The position numbers and the translations under genes are program-made. This document shows, in pieces, positions 23,601 through 34,284 of a stretch of 64,000 nt of DNA; positions within the stretch are counted from its first letter, which is position 1; each line of letters starts with the position of its first letter. Source of the DNA: Uloborus plumipes (Eukaryota; Arthropoda; Arachnida; Araneae; Uloboridae); assembly GCA_038373865.1 (NCBI GenBank), contig JAXGGA010006502.1, forward strand, positions 1 to 64,000, read 5' to 3'. The notes beneath the pieces are model-generated. The model saw only the letters and a program-made list of their open reading frames with translations, had not been told where the DNA came from and ran no database searches.

Positions 23601-25050
23601 ATACAACCCTACAATTTATGATTTCGAGGATATTTGTCGTACAAATAAACTAGCAGAACGCTTAGAGACGGAGCAAATATTACAGCTTAGAGATTTATTA
23701 GATCAATACGCTAAAAGCTTTTCAAATGACCCAGGTTTAGCTGATTTAGTCATACATGACATAGAACTAGTTAGTGATCAAGTAATTCGGTCTAAACCTC
23801 ATAAAATGTCACATAGACAAAATGAAATTTTAAAAGGGGAAATACAGCGGATGCTTGACTTAAAAATAATAGAGGTAGGAGAATCAGATTATGTTTCGCC
23901 GATGATTTTAGTAGAGGCTCCAGGTAAAGATCCCAGGGCTTGTGTAGACTACCGCCGATTAAATAAGGTAATTCGCACAGAATTTTATCCTCTACCAAAT
24001 ATAGAAGAAAGAGTGGAAACTGTTTCTTCAGCCAAGTATATTTCGGTACTTGATTTCTCAAAAGGGTATTGGCAGATTTCCCTAAGTCCCAGGGCACAAA
24101 GGCTTGCTGCCTTTGTCACAAGTTTCGGCACTTACAGGCCCCTCAGAATGCCTTTCGGGCTTAAGAACGCCCCGTTTTTCTTCAGCAAATTGATGAGCAT
24201 TTTGTTAAAAGATTGTGAGGAATTTGCTGTACCTTACTTAGATGATGTGGCAATTTTTTCAAATACTTGGGAAGAACATCTCGAGCACCTTGACTGTGTA
24301 CTTAAGAGAATTGCTAAAGCCAAGCTTACCATTAAACCTTCCAAATGTAAGTTTGCTCAGAACCATGTTAAGTATTTAGGTCACATGGTAGGGAATGGGT
24401 TTCGAACACCTTCAGAGACTAAAATTTTAAGTGTTCTGAATTTTCCAACACCTAAAACGAAAACGGAAATTCGGGCATTTTTGGGACTTGCAGGGTATTA
24501 CAGCAGATACATTTCGATGTATTCCGTTATAGCTGCTCCTTTAACTGACGCTTTGAAGGGTAAGACAAAACGTGAAGCAGTCAAATGGACTGAGGAATGC
24601 GACAAAGCATTCAATGAGCTAAAGAGCAAATTAACTAGTAAGCCAGTGTTATATGCCCCAGATTTTAAACGTGAGTTTATTGTTCAGACAGATGCATCAG
24701 ATGTAGGTATGGGAGTCGTTCTTACTCAGCTAAACGAAAAGAACGAAGAACACCCTGTTCTTTTCCTCAGTAAAAAATTTTCGGACACTGAAAAAAAGTA
24801 CTGTACAACAGAAAAAGAATGTGCTAGTATTGTGTTCGGCATTAAGAAGCTTCATTTTTACCTAGACGGGCAAGTTTTTCAGGTTATTACTGATCACAAC
24901 CCGTTGGTTTGGCTTAACTCAAACGCTAGTTCTAACCCCAGACTAATGCGTTGGGCATTGGCCTTACAGCCGTATAATTTCACGGTAGCTCACCGGCCAG
25001 GGAAAGAGAATAAAAATGCTGACACATTAAGTCGTGCACCTCTTCCCTGA
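20623..25050 (+). CDS. Gag-Pol polyprotein, order Gag-PR-INT-RT-RNaseH
   Basis: One uninterrupted 1475-aa frame supplies particle protein and enzymes for reverse transcription and integration. In order: a charged Glu/Arg/Lys coiled-coil-like tract (~57-97); Gag capsid-like region (~120-300); CCHC zinc knuckle C343-C356 (CFGCGSESHLWGTC); aspartic protease with D403 in LRDTGSS and a YLLGN stretch; integrase zinc finger H626, H632, C662, C665; integrase core D695 (NFDATGPL), D754 (QCDQGRSF), E789 (NPIERFHR), 34 residues between the last two; GPY/F-like module near W926 (WIGPGTI); reverse transcriptase ~1045-1230 with D1144 (LDFSKGYW) and YLDD at 1205-1208; RNase H with D1357 (QTDASD), a Glu at 1397/1399 and D1424 (TDHNPL), ending HRPGKENKNADTLSR. 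All catalytic residues are present, so the copy may encode working enzymes. There is no Gag/Pol frameshift or stop, so the Gag:Pol ratio must be set some other way. The ATG at 20623 was chosen because it starts the coherent Gag sequence. Confidence 0.96.
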   Translation: MEFLIKAKIVDLKELATEFGVQFNSKIRKLDLVKLISDCTEYDNKIAETLLEEIVQTREENDRKEKEERDRKEREERDRIEREERDKEREERERDKQRAFELAMHTSTNVNSSHTSTRMQPSIHNLIPKFDPSQSDICLYLVMFERQVKRSGVDEGDWVSHLIPLLPLDIAQLIARESDEDAENYAFVKNLLLKRFKLSAESFRKKFVQHQKREHSSWKDYVFELQNYFSEWIDSLEVTDFESLKDLMITDQLKKRAPSEAKEHFLDDWATIKSSSKLANMLDNYDEVRKFKNPNSEKKKEKTDLPKKAEFQNGNNKPQNRSPSDRAGFVKNSSFEKRRPLRCFGCGSESHLWGTCPKNRKSAESPSAGEKVNRLEHLSGEELLAPFTTQGTVNSFPTQILRDTGSSIDLICRKYVKHSDFTGENIWLKTPLNKNQVCLPLAHVYLEGEFGKIQTKAAVISDELDQGWYLLGNRTALLIEKNRENNSSDVEVLNAVTRAQARQRQKNVEEKKGNPFDNGDSVSKDITPIFPETPEESVEIPEVDLNAPEISLACISPEEFKLEQRKCPTLKPLFELAKRSTGLKGKGYYCAENDVLFRFQEDHMGNTRKLVIVPEILRNKVLTLCHEGTSAHLGMTKSKDKLSQHFFWPGCHMQMEDFIKTCDECQRAGKPTDKKKAPLKLVPIVQEIFFRVNFDATGPLPITPSGKRYLITAICMSSKYPEAIPVTDLGSATVIDALLNIFSRMGFPHEVQCDQGRSFTSALTTEFFERFGIKVSHSSVFHAQSNPIERFHRTIKRLLRAICLENGSDWEKNLPLALLALRTVTHESLGFSPAELVFGKNLRTPETLLYEQWVEPDDLNQPVTEYVFDLINRLKRCQEIAFKRVESLQEKRKTYYDKNAVKREFKVGDQVLIFATSRPNKLAPQWIGPGTILNKLSETNYVVGLKGKKERSQIYHVNMLKPYYKRAELVNFLAFDECSEKLADQDIDFPHIEYNPTIYDFEDICRTNKLAERLETEQILQLRDLLDQYAKSFSNDPGLADLVIHDIELVSDQVIRSKPHKMSHRQNEILKGEIQRMLDLKIIEVGESDYVSPMILVEAPGKDPRACVDYRRLNKVIRTEFYPLPNIEERVETVSSAKYISVLDFSKGYWQISLSPRAQRLAAFVTSFGTYRPLRMPFGLKNAPFFFSKLMSILLKDCEEFAVPYLDDVAIFSNTWEEHLEHLDCVLKRIAKAKLTIKPSKCKFAQNHVKYLGHMVGNGFRTPSETKILSVLNFPTPKTKTEIRAFLGLAGYYSRYISMYSVIAAPLTDALKGKTKREAVKWTEECDKAFNELKSKLTSKPVLYAPDFKREFIVQTDASDVGMGVVLTQLNEKNEEHPVLFLSKKFSDTEKKYCTTEKECASIVFGIKKLHFYLDGQVFQVITDHNPLVWLNSNASSNPRLMRWALALQPYNFTVAHRPGKENKNADTLSRAPLP

Positions 25051-25749
25051 TTGTGAATCTAAAAATGATTCTTAGGATTCATTTCAAGTTTTGTTTTTTG
25101 TAATGTTACTGGTAAATGTCTTAAACAAGAATTTCTATTTGCAAATTTGAAACTGTCTTTACTTTTGTGTTTGATAATAAGTTTTAAGTTCACATTAAAC
25201 GTGAAAATGAAAAGAATCTTCACTTTTCAATTGTTTTCTATAATTAAGTGTTAATTATGTAGAAAAGAGCATGCATGAAAATTGCTCTCTTTAAAGTTCA
25301 AAGGTTGAGATGTGAATTTGTATTGCCTAGCTAGAGTAAAGTGATTGCAAAATTAGAAATTTTGTGTCTGAATATGTAGTACTTCTAATTAAAGATATTA
25401 ATGATAGTATTCAGCTGTGATGTGTTTTGCTCATCGTCTGATAAACGAGTCATTAATAATATTTTTGTATACAAATATGTTCTTTTAAAATATTGATTGA
25501 TTTTATAATATTTGTAAGAGCATTAACAATGCATTGGTTTTATAGCAACTGCACTGATTGGGTCTTTATGGTATAAATTTCAGTTAATTGCCTTGGAATT
25601 ATTAATTCCTTTAAAAATTTCAAATTTTAAAATCAAACTAGTTATTTGTGTATCACAACCAACTCATAAGAGAGAGATACTTGATGTTTTATATCTGTTT
25701 TCTTTGTGATTTATTGTTGATAATTTTGCCATGGATTTGAAAGTTCTAT
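25051..25749 (+). other. Retrotransposon 3' untranslated stretch
   Basis: About 700 bp between the Pol stop and the purine tract. It is AT-rich with no frame worth reporting. In other gypsy-type elements an envelope gene can occupy this place; none is seen here. Confidence 0.8.
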
Positions 25750-25761
25750 AGGGGGGAGGAG
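25750..25761 (+). other. Polypurine tract
   Basis: AGGGGGGAGGAG, one base (T) before the 3' LTR. It is the expected plus-strand primer for reverse transcription. Confidence 0.9.
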
Positions 25762-25762
25762 T

Positions 25763-26252
25763 TGTGGCATTTTACGATTTCTGTCAGCGGACGCCACTAG
25801 TTTCCCACCCTTGGAAATACCCTTGGAACTGTTTCCCACACTTTGAGGCCAGCTGCAGCATTCTTTCAAATCCATAAAACACTGCTGCTACGCCCCCAAG
25901 TTGACACTTGACCGTTTGGACGAAATTCCTCATCCTTTTCCCATGATCTTCGTCCAGCTGCATCTCTGGGCAATCAGATGGGGGATCTGATCCCCGGTTG
26001 TTTTCTGAGAAGGGGGGGACATCTATTTCGGTTGAGCTGGGGAGCGGATGGAAATGGGAGAGAACGCTCTGAAAACTTTGGAGTGATCAGACATGCTTTC
26101 TGACTCTCCAGAAATCTCTATCACAGAACCCAATGTTAAAGTTTGACATTAGTTGTAAATATAGCTGTAGTATATGTGTAAATAAAGAATGTTCAGTTTA
26201 ATTCTGTCATTCAATGCTTGACCACTCAGCTTTGCCACGCCAATATGCTACA
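25763..26252 (+). repeat. 3' long terminal repeat
   Basis: 490 bp, ~97% identical to the 5' LTR, followed by the TCAT target duplication. AATAAA at 26181-26186 is the probable polyadenylation signal for the element's RNA. Confidence 0.97.
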
Positions 26253-26592
26253 TCATCTTTATTTATTTGTCTTTTTCCCTCAAAATCTCATATTTATGAA
26301 AAATCTTTCTGGACCAAGTCCTGTGTTTATCAGAAAATGTACAAAATTGTATTTGTTTTTAGTTGCTTAGAGCGTTGCTTTATTTAAAGAAATAGCATAT
26401 TTACTGCACCTCGATTACTTAATCATTTAAATTAAAAAATACATTAAAAATACATATATTTTACAGTTACTAAAATATTTTCTATCGTAATTATTTAAAA
26501 CTGAGAACTGTGAAGGCCAAACGTGACAAATGAATATTTTCAATTTTTTTACCTTGTTGTGGATAAAATATTACACAATTGATGCATTAAGC
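26253..26592. other. Short AT-rich gap
   Basis: Non-coding sequence between the LTR element and the piggyBac-type left end. It begins with the TCAT target duplication of the LTR element. Nothing else is visible. Confidence 0.6.
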
Positions 26593-26715
26593 TTAACCTT
26601 TCCGAACCGGGGTCTTTCCCTCGAAAAGTTCCCTTGGAGACGGGCGGTACAGCATTTGAACCATGGTTTCTTTTCCCTTTGGAGACGGGAAGGTACAAAT
26701 GCTGTACCGTACGTT
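26593..26715. repeat. Left piggyBac-type end: TTAA, 14-bp inverted repeat, subterminal repeats
   Basis: TTAA then CCTTTCCGAACCGG. Inside are two near-direct copies of a CCCTTGGAGACGGG / CCTTTGGAGACGGG string, each followed by a GGTACA motif, and a palindromic GGTACAAATGCTGTACC at 26691. Such subterminal repeats are often transposase contact sites; that role is inferred. Confidence 0.75.
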
Positions 26716-26996
26716 TTTCTCCCCCCACGAGAGAAGGATTAGAACAAGTTTGGGTAGGCGCTAAAAGCACCTCCATTGTCAGGGAATTAGCGGTGACTCC
26801 TTTGACGAGAACAAATCGCCAAGTGACAGTTTGGCACGCTTTTTAGTTATCTTTTCTCACAATGCTCTCTTCTTTTGAGCGACTTCAGCTATGTGTCGTA
26901 CTTTTTAATGCGGGAGAATCGTCTTTTAAAATATAGTTTTTACGTTGTTATCATAATATTTCTCTTGTTAATTTTTTGTAACTTTATACATTGAGT

Positions 26997-28122
26997 ATGT
27001 CTCGAAAAAGAAAATACCTATCAGAAGAAGAAATAAACAAAATCATGTCGGAAAATAATTCAGATGATGAAAACTATGCAGATAGTGACAGTGAATGCGA
27101 AAGAGATACAGGAGATATTATAGATGATGCAGATGAAGTCACTGAAGCGGAAAAAGAAAACAGTGCAGAGCAAGATTTTGTTAGCCTCCTCAAGTGGATT
27201 ATTCCATCTCGGATTTCAGATCAAGATGTACAAATTCTGCCTTTTACTGGACCGCCTCCTGGTGTTAAACCACACCTAAAATCAGAACTAAAGACTCCAT
27301 TAGACTGCTTCAGTGTCTTCTTCAATCAAGCAGTTTTAGATTGTCTTGTTGAAGAAACAAATAGATATGCCAGGCAACAAATTGATCTCAAAAAACAGCT
27401 ACCCTCTAACTTCCACGAAAAGAAATGGAAGGAAGTAGATATTCCCGAACTGTATCGCTTCTTCGGTTTGATATTATTGATGGGTCACGTCGATAAAGAT
27501 AAAACTAAAGAGTATTGGTCCGCAGACCCAATATTTGAAACACCAATTTTTAGCAAATGTATGTCGAGAGACAGATTTTTTCAAATACTGAAATATATAC
27601 ATTTTGCAAACAATGACGATAAAAAAAATCAAAATGACCCGAACTATGATCGACTATGGAAATTAAGAAAAGTGTTTGATTTGATAAATAATGCCTACAA
27701 GGAGTGCTACAACCCTACCGAAGCTGTAGCAATCGATGAAGTCATCGTTAAATTTAAAGGAAGAGTTATATTTAAACAATACATCCCCAAAAAGCATAAA
27801 AGATGGGGATTTAAACTTTATAAAATATGTGATCAAAATGGATACACATATAACATGAGTGTTTATCTTGGCAAAGATAAAGTGAAGCGGGAACTAAATG
27901 CTTCGCACCAAGTGGTAATAAATATGACTCAATGTATATCTGGTAAAGGCCATAAACTCTATATGGATAACTATTATTCTTCTCCTAGTCTGTACATTGA
28001 CCTTTTCGAGAACCATTCCATAAACAGCTGTGGAACAATTGTTAAAAAGAGAAAAGGTTTCCCGAAAGACATAATTACGCCAAAAATGGGGAGAGGAGAC
28101 ATCAACGTTAGAAGTGCAAAAG
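26997..28122 (+). CDS. piggyBac-type transposase, exon 1
   Basis: Encodes residues 1-375 and the first base of codon 376 of a 579-aa transposase. I chose the ATG at 26997 (MSRKRKYLSEEE). The open frame also runs 6 bases upstream to a TTG, which is not a likely start. The N-terminus is acidic (residues ~20-60). The DDD transposase core follows, with catalytic D247 in AIDEVIVKFKGR and D324 in KLYMDNYYSSPS. The frame reads on past a consensus donor AAAAG/GTAAAT at 28122/28123 into 19 unrelated codons and a stop at 28179, as expected for intron read-through. Cutting and joining at TTAA is the known family activity. Exon 2 supplies the third Asp and the Cys-rich tail. Confidence 0.9.
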
Positions 28123-29114
28123 GTAAATATAATTTTATAATATTTTCAAAAATTGTTATAGTAGAGCTAGAATGTAGATAATCTAAAAATTACCCTTGCA
28201 TAATGCGAAAAAAGAATCCAAAATTCATTAAAAAATAACCTTAATATAAAGGAAAACCTTCTTTTCAAAATTATCATTCATGAATTGCTGTTGTAATTAT
28301 TAAAATTAAAAAGCCATCATACATTTATTACATTATTAAAAAAAGAAAGAAAGAAAATTTAAATATTAAATGAGCTTATGAATATTGCAAAATGTGTGGA
28401 CATAAGTTCTACATATAAATAAAACTGTTTAATGCTAGATGATAATCTGTAAGAAACCGAAATTGCATTTAATTATGAAGTTTATATATGTATACATATA
28501 TATTTTAAATTATAAAAAACTTCGATTGTCCGAAAACAGTCTTATGTCTTAAACTCCGTTCAATATCAACATTGGAGAGTATTCAAAACTAAAAAATTCA
28601 CGTACGAAATAGTCTTCTTAAAAGTAAATAGATAAATGTACATTTTTTAAATGTTCAGCTAAAAGACCTGAACTTTACTTCGAGGAATAAAAGGCTAACT
28701 TTTTTTTGTTACTAGCAAAATGCTTTTTAAATACAAAATATGATTTCAAAGTATTTAAGAGTGAATAAAAAGATGTAAAACAGTTTTCTAAAGAAAATTA
28801 ATATATATGCTACCCTATAAAAGAGAAAATTCTCTCTAAAGAGCGATGTAATTAGGGACTACGTCATGTACAAACGCTTTCAACAAATGAAAAAATTTCA
28901 ACGGTTGCTTATACATATTAAATTCAAAAATAACAACGCTAAGCAGTTGATAGTTAGTAGTAACTATGTGATTGTAATTACATTAAATTATTACTAAGCA
29001 GTTTTGACAACACTAGCCTGCCATGTTACTACCTCCGAAGCTTTGAATGCTGGGGTAAATTTAGCATGCTGAAGTCAAATTAGAAGCTAGAAGCACCTAT
29101 ATCACGTATTATGA

Positions 29115-29258
29115 ATGAAGGGGCAAGTGGATAAAGGTGATATGTGACATTTTTTGAAGAACTTACTTCTTAAAAATATAACACAGCATTTTTTAAAAGC
29201 TTTTTCTAGAAATTAAAAAAATTGTCACATATCACCTTTATCCTCTTGCCCCTTCAAT
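29115..29258. repeat. Small hairpin MITE-like inverted repeat
   Basis: GAAGGGGCAAGTGGATAAAG at 29117 and its near-inverse at 29222-29258 give arms of about 36 bp continuing into GTGATATGTGACA, with one mismatch seen. The loop is ~70 bp. Non-coding. Confidence 0.75.
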
Positions 29259-29937
29259 TGCTTTAAAAGGGTGGGGGTGGAGGAGAGAGGTTTATTCTGC
29301 ACAAAAAAGCATATTTTCGATAATTGCTATGCTAACATACTTAATATGCATTTATTTCTATAATTAGTTTATTATTAGTTATTTATTTGATAAAGTGACA
29401 ATTGAAAGCTGTGAAATTTCACTTTCCGCAGACAAAAACCGCCTTCAATATTAAAAAGAAAAGAAGAAAAAAAAAAACATTGTGAGGCCCCTTATAAATT
29501 TTAATCACTGGATCGTCTGAAATAAAAAATAATAAAAACAAAACGACTTTATTAATAAGTTTTCACCGGTAACAAAGTCAAGTTTGTTTGTTTTTTTTAA
29601 TGATTTTTTTCGTTTTTTCAGCGCTTAGGAGTAAAAATTCCCGTTTCATATCAAAAAGATTGAAGATTTTACTATTTTAAAAATACGTTCAAATAAAAGA
29701 ATAATAATAATAGTCGACATTGGTTACTACAAAAACTCAATAATTAGTAATATCATTTCAGTTTTTTGATTTCAGATGATCCAATGATTATTTATGAGAG
29801 GCACCACGATGAAAACTTTTTTTTGTGTTGAGACTTCCACAGAGAGTCTATTAATGATCATTTCTCCATAAAAATTAATGAAAATTTAATTTTTTTCCAA
29901 ATGTTACTTTTTTCTGAAATAATTGTAAAAATTAATG

Positions 29938-30910
29938 TAGGGTTGGTTTGGGTAAGTGGTCCAATGGGATAAGTGGGCCATCCCCCTGAAATGCGCACAT
30001 GGTTTTTATACTTTTTTGTACTGATCATGTCAAATTACATCACAGTGATTGCTTTTGCATATATTTGGGTTTCATGGAACTTTTTTTTTTGGATCATATA
30101 ATTTATGTCAAACAAGTCCCAAAAGAATTTTTTTTTTGCGATTTCAAGCAACATTTTTCAAAGAAGTGTTTCAATTTTGGTTTTTATTATTTTTTGTATG
30201 TTCATCAAGTTTTCTTGCAGAGTTTAACCTAAAATATACATTTCAATAAGAATTTTTCTGCAAAGTGTTATTAATAAGTGTTTAAGGGGAGGGGTCCCAC
30301 TTACCCCGTGGTTTTTCCCCATTAGGGTAAGTGGGTCCCCTCATAATAATGATGGTTTCAAAATGAAAAGAAGTTTTGATGAAGCAATTTCTACGACGAA
30401 ATGAAAGATAATTATGGAGACCTAGAAGAAATTGATGGTTTAGTTACAAAAACTGCAAAAGCTGGTAACTATGTATTTGAAACTTGTATCAAAGAAAACC
30501 GAAATTGATCTTAATGGACTCCATTGTATTTATTCAACATTAATTTATATGTAAAAGCAAAAAATGCGCCTAATGGCTTTTAATGAATTTCACAGACATA
30601 ATTATTTTGTATTCCGCTTTACAATTTTATGTCATACACATTTAAATGTAAGTAGATATCTCACTAATGGACACATTTACAGAAAAATATTCCCTACTAA
30701 AATTGTGCATACTTGTCCGGTAGGACCCACAAACACCTTTCCAAATTATGCTCACTTTAAATATAAATAAATGGAGGGGGGCCCACTTACCCCTTCCTAG
30801 GGGGTAAGTGGGTCCCCCACGCCATTTTGTAAAGAATACTAATTTGTTAAAAATATTTAAAGCATTTTTTAGGAAACATTGCTGAACTTGTGTTTATTGA
30901 TAATGTCTAA
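29938..30910. mobile_element. Fragment of TAGGGT...GGGTAAGTGGG element, left end present
   Basis: The left end TAGGGTTGGTTTGGGTAAGT resembles the inverse of 55260-55287 (TAGGGTCGGTTAGGGTAAGC). Copies of a GGGTAAGTGGG motif recur in both orientations near 29965, 30290-30345 and 30780-30815. The part at 30496-30910 matches 54759-55190 over ~420 bp with scattered differences. At 30361-30490 a protein-like relic (DNYGDLEEIDGLVTKTAK, AGNYVFET) suggests a decayed gene, but its family is not clear. The right end is missing here, replaced by other repeat sequence. Confidence 0.6.
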
Positions 30911-31035
30911 GATAAAATAAGTCAAAACAGAAGCACAGTGTGAAATTTTTAGCGAAATCCGACGGGTAGTTTTTGAGTCTATAAAGGACGATACGAACAT
31001 AGGTACATACATTCATTTTTATATATAAAGATAAT
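30911..31035 (+). repeat. Retrotransposon 3'-tail-like sequence
   Basis: Reads TTTTGAGTCTATAAAGGACG, then a stretch with ACATAGGTACATACATTC, and ends in an AT-rich tail. It resembles 3' ends of non-LTR retrotransposons in arthropods (a 'gaaatc...gtagtttttgagt' stretch followed by a short-repeat tail). I cannot name the family. Confidence 0.3.
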
Positions 31036-31610
31036 TAGCCTTGAATTCACAAACTGTTCGAATTTTCGGTAATTTCGGATCTGTGGGGCTAGGATTCCTA
31101 AGGCTCTGCTGTATTATGAAAATGTTTGGGATAGAGCTTGTGTAATTACAATGTATGCGAAGGTTACTCATTAATTTTATTCATTCTTACTTGGGGTTTT
31201 ATTCACGCTGTACTTGGAAGATAGCGAATCAATCCATTACCTTGATCCATTACCATTGCTTGAGCAAGTATTATCAGGCATCTCTATATCCTCAATTGCT
31301 CTTTTCGCATGCTAAAATATAATGTTTATTTTTATTTATGTCTTTTCTTTTATTTTCCTTGTGAGTTTGTTTCAAATTAAATATTCCTTATACTTGTTAT
31401 TTTATTTATTAATTTTGTGAGCATTATTTTTTAGTTTTAAGCGCTTGGATACAGTAAGTACAAATTATTAGTCTTTAAGTCATGTCTAAAGACTTTCTTA
31501 TATAAAACATGGACAAATTTATTTTGAATACGTTTAATCTTTCAATTGACTGCTCTAAAATAAATACACATTTTTTAATTTCACAACAGTTAATTTTGAT
31601 ATAACACTAC

Positions 31611-34022
31611 AATTCTGCCGTGGGCAGGTAAACGGCAGTATCTGCAAAAATGAGTTTTCGAGATATTTGAGGAAACGCGTTTTTGATTTCCCACAAACAT
31701 CTATGAAACATTGAACTTCGAACATAGGCGATACTATATGTTTATACCGATATATTTTTTGGGTAATCGATTGAATTTTGATTTTGCAAGCGCAGAGAGA
31801 GGTAAAGCAGATACTGCCGTTTACCTGCCCTTTTCACTCTAAATGTCATGCGGAATTGACTGGCAGTCGGCAGTAACTGCACAGTATGCTACTAAATGTC
31901 CAGTAATTACATATTCGACTACATGCGGAGTAGATATGTTATTACGAAATATATTATTGCATTGTGAATGATATGTTTTATTTAAAAATATACATAAATA
32001 CCGCGTATCCACTTGATATAGATTTAATATAAACGAACGCGAAATATAATTAAAAAATATAATGAAACTGTATTGTATTATGCAAAATATGAAGCAAAAC
32101 TTGATGATTCTTCAGCCATTTTTACTTCCTTTTACTTAGTAAAGGAAGTATTGTGATCACAAAGAAAATTTCACTCAAAATTTGGTCTAAATTTTGATTT
32201 TGCTCACCCCCGAATGAATGTTGAGTAGTTTTTTCGACCTATCAGTACGTGCATATGTACCTACTAACATATAAACAGCCGAAATATCCTTTTCGACCAT
32301 GCCTCAGTTAATTACGACGAGTTTTCTCGTGACGTCTGTATGTACGTATGTATGTGCGTATGTATGTATGTATGCTTGTATGTGTGTGCGTATGTATGTA
32401 TGCCTGTCGCATAACTCAAAAACTTTTTGCCGTAGAAGCTTCTAGTTTGGTATGTAGGCTCTGAGGGCGGTCTAGTTGTGCACCTCTCCTTGTGGTTGCA
32501 TTCGAATGTTCCCAAGGGGGTCTTTTACTCCTTTGTGGGGGAAATCAATGTTAAGTTCAATGCAGATTGAGTGATATGATTTAATGCAACTTCTTGGCGA
32601 TATATCGCCAAACTTTTGGTCGCCAAGTGTTTGCCGCCAAGTTGGCGACAAATTTGGTGAAAAAATGATTTTTTTTTTTTAATTTGAATTCAATTTGGCG
32701 GTATTGGGTAGATTTTGCGAAAAATTCACTGAATCATGTTAAAATCGGCGATATTTAGAAAATAAATCATTGTAAAACATTATTTTGCATTGATTCGTGA
32801 CAAATATATGAGTAAATATTTGAGTTGTTATCTTGCTCACTCTAATGCACTATTTTAACACTTGAGGCATTTATTATGGAATTTAAACGTAAAAGGAATT
32901 AGTTTGGCGTTCACACCAGGTGTTTTAAAATAACTACAAATCAGCTAATGCTTTGTACTTTGCATCAAAACAAGAAATCACTTTGAGAAAAAGAGCGCTT
33001 GAAATGCTTGTTGTGCTGACGATTTTTTTTCATAGTACTATTAAAAATGCAACAGCTAGAGATTAAACTGCAAAAACTATCGTCTGTTAGTATGAAAGCA
33101 ACTGTAATTAAAAGAAAACAAAACAATGTAAATAAAATCATTTCATTGTTGCATTTTTGTTTGTCGTCTGCCAAGTCTGGCTTGTGTATCTTTGAAATCG
33201 CGAAAAATATTGTCTGCTAGTGGAGAGAAACTTTATTTGCAGGAAAAAAATCTGGTATGGACCCTACACTACTTCCTTTTATGTGTAAATTTCTTAGTAG
33301 ATGTCTTAAGTGTTAAAATAGAGCTTGGAATGAGAAAGAAACAATTCAAACATTTACGCCCCTAATCTGCCACGAAACAATGCAAAAAATGATTTGCAAT
33401 GATTCATTTTCTAAATATCGCCGATTTTAGCATCATTCAGTGGATTTTTCGCAAAATACCGCCAATAGCGCTAAATTGAACCCAAACTCATAAAATAATT
33501 TTTTTCGCCAAATTTGTGGCCAATTTGGCGATAAGTCACCAAGTTGGCGACAAGCACTTGGCGACCAAAAGCTTGGCGATATATCGCCAAGTGGTAGCGC
33601 CAATTTATATCTCTTAAGTCTGCATTGATATTAACACTGATTCACCCCATAAAGGAATAAAACACCCCCTTGGGAACATTCAAGTGCAACCAATGACCTC
33701 CCGTGACCTCCTATCGGGGCATCCCTACTTTAGCTCAGTTTAGGTACAAAGTAAAACGGTTTTTGCGGCTTGATGCAATTTTTGCACAGCGATTCATATT
33801 ACGTTCATCCTGCAGACATGCAGATACTGCCGTTAACCTGCCCACAGCAACGAAAAATGCAGTTACTGCTAATTACCATTGGTTAAAAAACAGTTTTTTT
33901 CATCGGAAACCAAAAAAAGATGCTTGTACCATAAAACTAATGTAACATAGATTTCAAAAATGCAAAAAAATGAAAATCGAAAAATTTGCAGTTACTGCCC
34001 TTTACCTGCCCACGGCAGAATT
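31611..34022. mobile_element. Inverted-end element (CTGCCGTGGGCAGGTAAA) with a nested palindromic repeat
   Basis: The left end AATTCTGCCGTGGGCAGGTA is mirrored by TACCTGCCCACGGCAGAATT at 34003-34022. The motif ACTGCCGTTTACCTGCCC recurs inside at 31810 and, variant, at 33823, both in the orientation of the right end. A second inverted repeat, 32470-33710, sits inside. There is no open frame of note; a 69-codon minus frame at 32965-33174 is Ser/Ile/Phe-rich and unsupported. Probably non-autonomous. Confidence 0.7.
32100..33710. repeat. Palindromic copy of a dispersed repeat (TTGGCGATATATCGCCAA family)
   Basis: From 32470 to ~32700, sequence containing CTTGGCGATATATCGCCAA and GGCGACAAATTTGG is mirrored at 33400-33710. 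Its outer left part has (GTAT)n-like sequence at 32335-32400. The 58270-58690 copy shows one arm with the same flank: the GGGAACATTCGAATGCAACC string, then CATA-rich microsatellite. Hence 58270-58690 is a single-arm member and this is a head-to-head palindromic version. Family not named. Confidence 0.65.
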
Positions 34023-34284
34023 TTACTCAATATTTACTATTTAGAAAATTAGTTTAATACCTGAAAACTATGCAAAATTTAACTTTTCAATCATAGAGCA
34101 ATTAACAATAGATAATAGAAACTCGTATATAAATGAGTTGAGGGGAAGAAAGTATTTTCAAAACTTGCTACTTTATTACAAAAACCATTTGCTCATCGCC
34201 TCCCCCCCCCCTTTTTTTTTCGAAAAGAAAAGGTGTAAAAAATATGACATGAAAATACATTTTAGAAGTCTTTGATTAAAACTA

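Larger units (their letters stand above)
19079..26252 (+). mobile_element. Complete Ty3/gypsy-type LTR retrotransposon with integrase before reverse transcriptase (7174 bp)
   Basis: The LTRs are 19079-19567 (489 bp) and 25763-26252 (490 bp), each beginning TGTGG and ending CTACA. TCAT lies directly outside both (19075-19078 and 26253-26256), a 4-bp target duplication. A tRNA-Leu-like primer site (19579-19596), one Gag-Pol frame (20623-25050) and a purine tract (25750-25761) lie between them. By hand I count about 14 substitutions and one indel between the LTRs, so ~97% identity and a fairly recent insertion. Protein sequence is Ty3/gypsy-like, but the domain order is that of Ty1/copia. The Gmr1-like clade of Ty3/gypsy elements is known to have this order. 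There is no envelope gene: 25051-25749 is non-coding. Confidence 0.97.

Noticed and set aside
25051..25749. Envelope gene in the LTR element
   Set aside because: No open frame or membrane-protein features between the Pol stop and the purine tract.
32312..32515. 67-codon frame with His-Thr-Tyr repeats
   Set aside because: Translation of (GTAT)n-like simple sequence inside a dispersed repeat.
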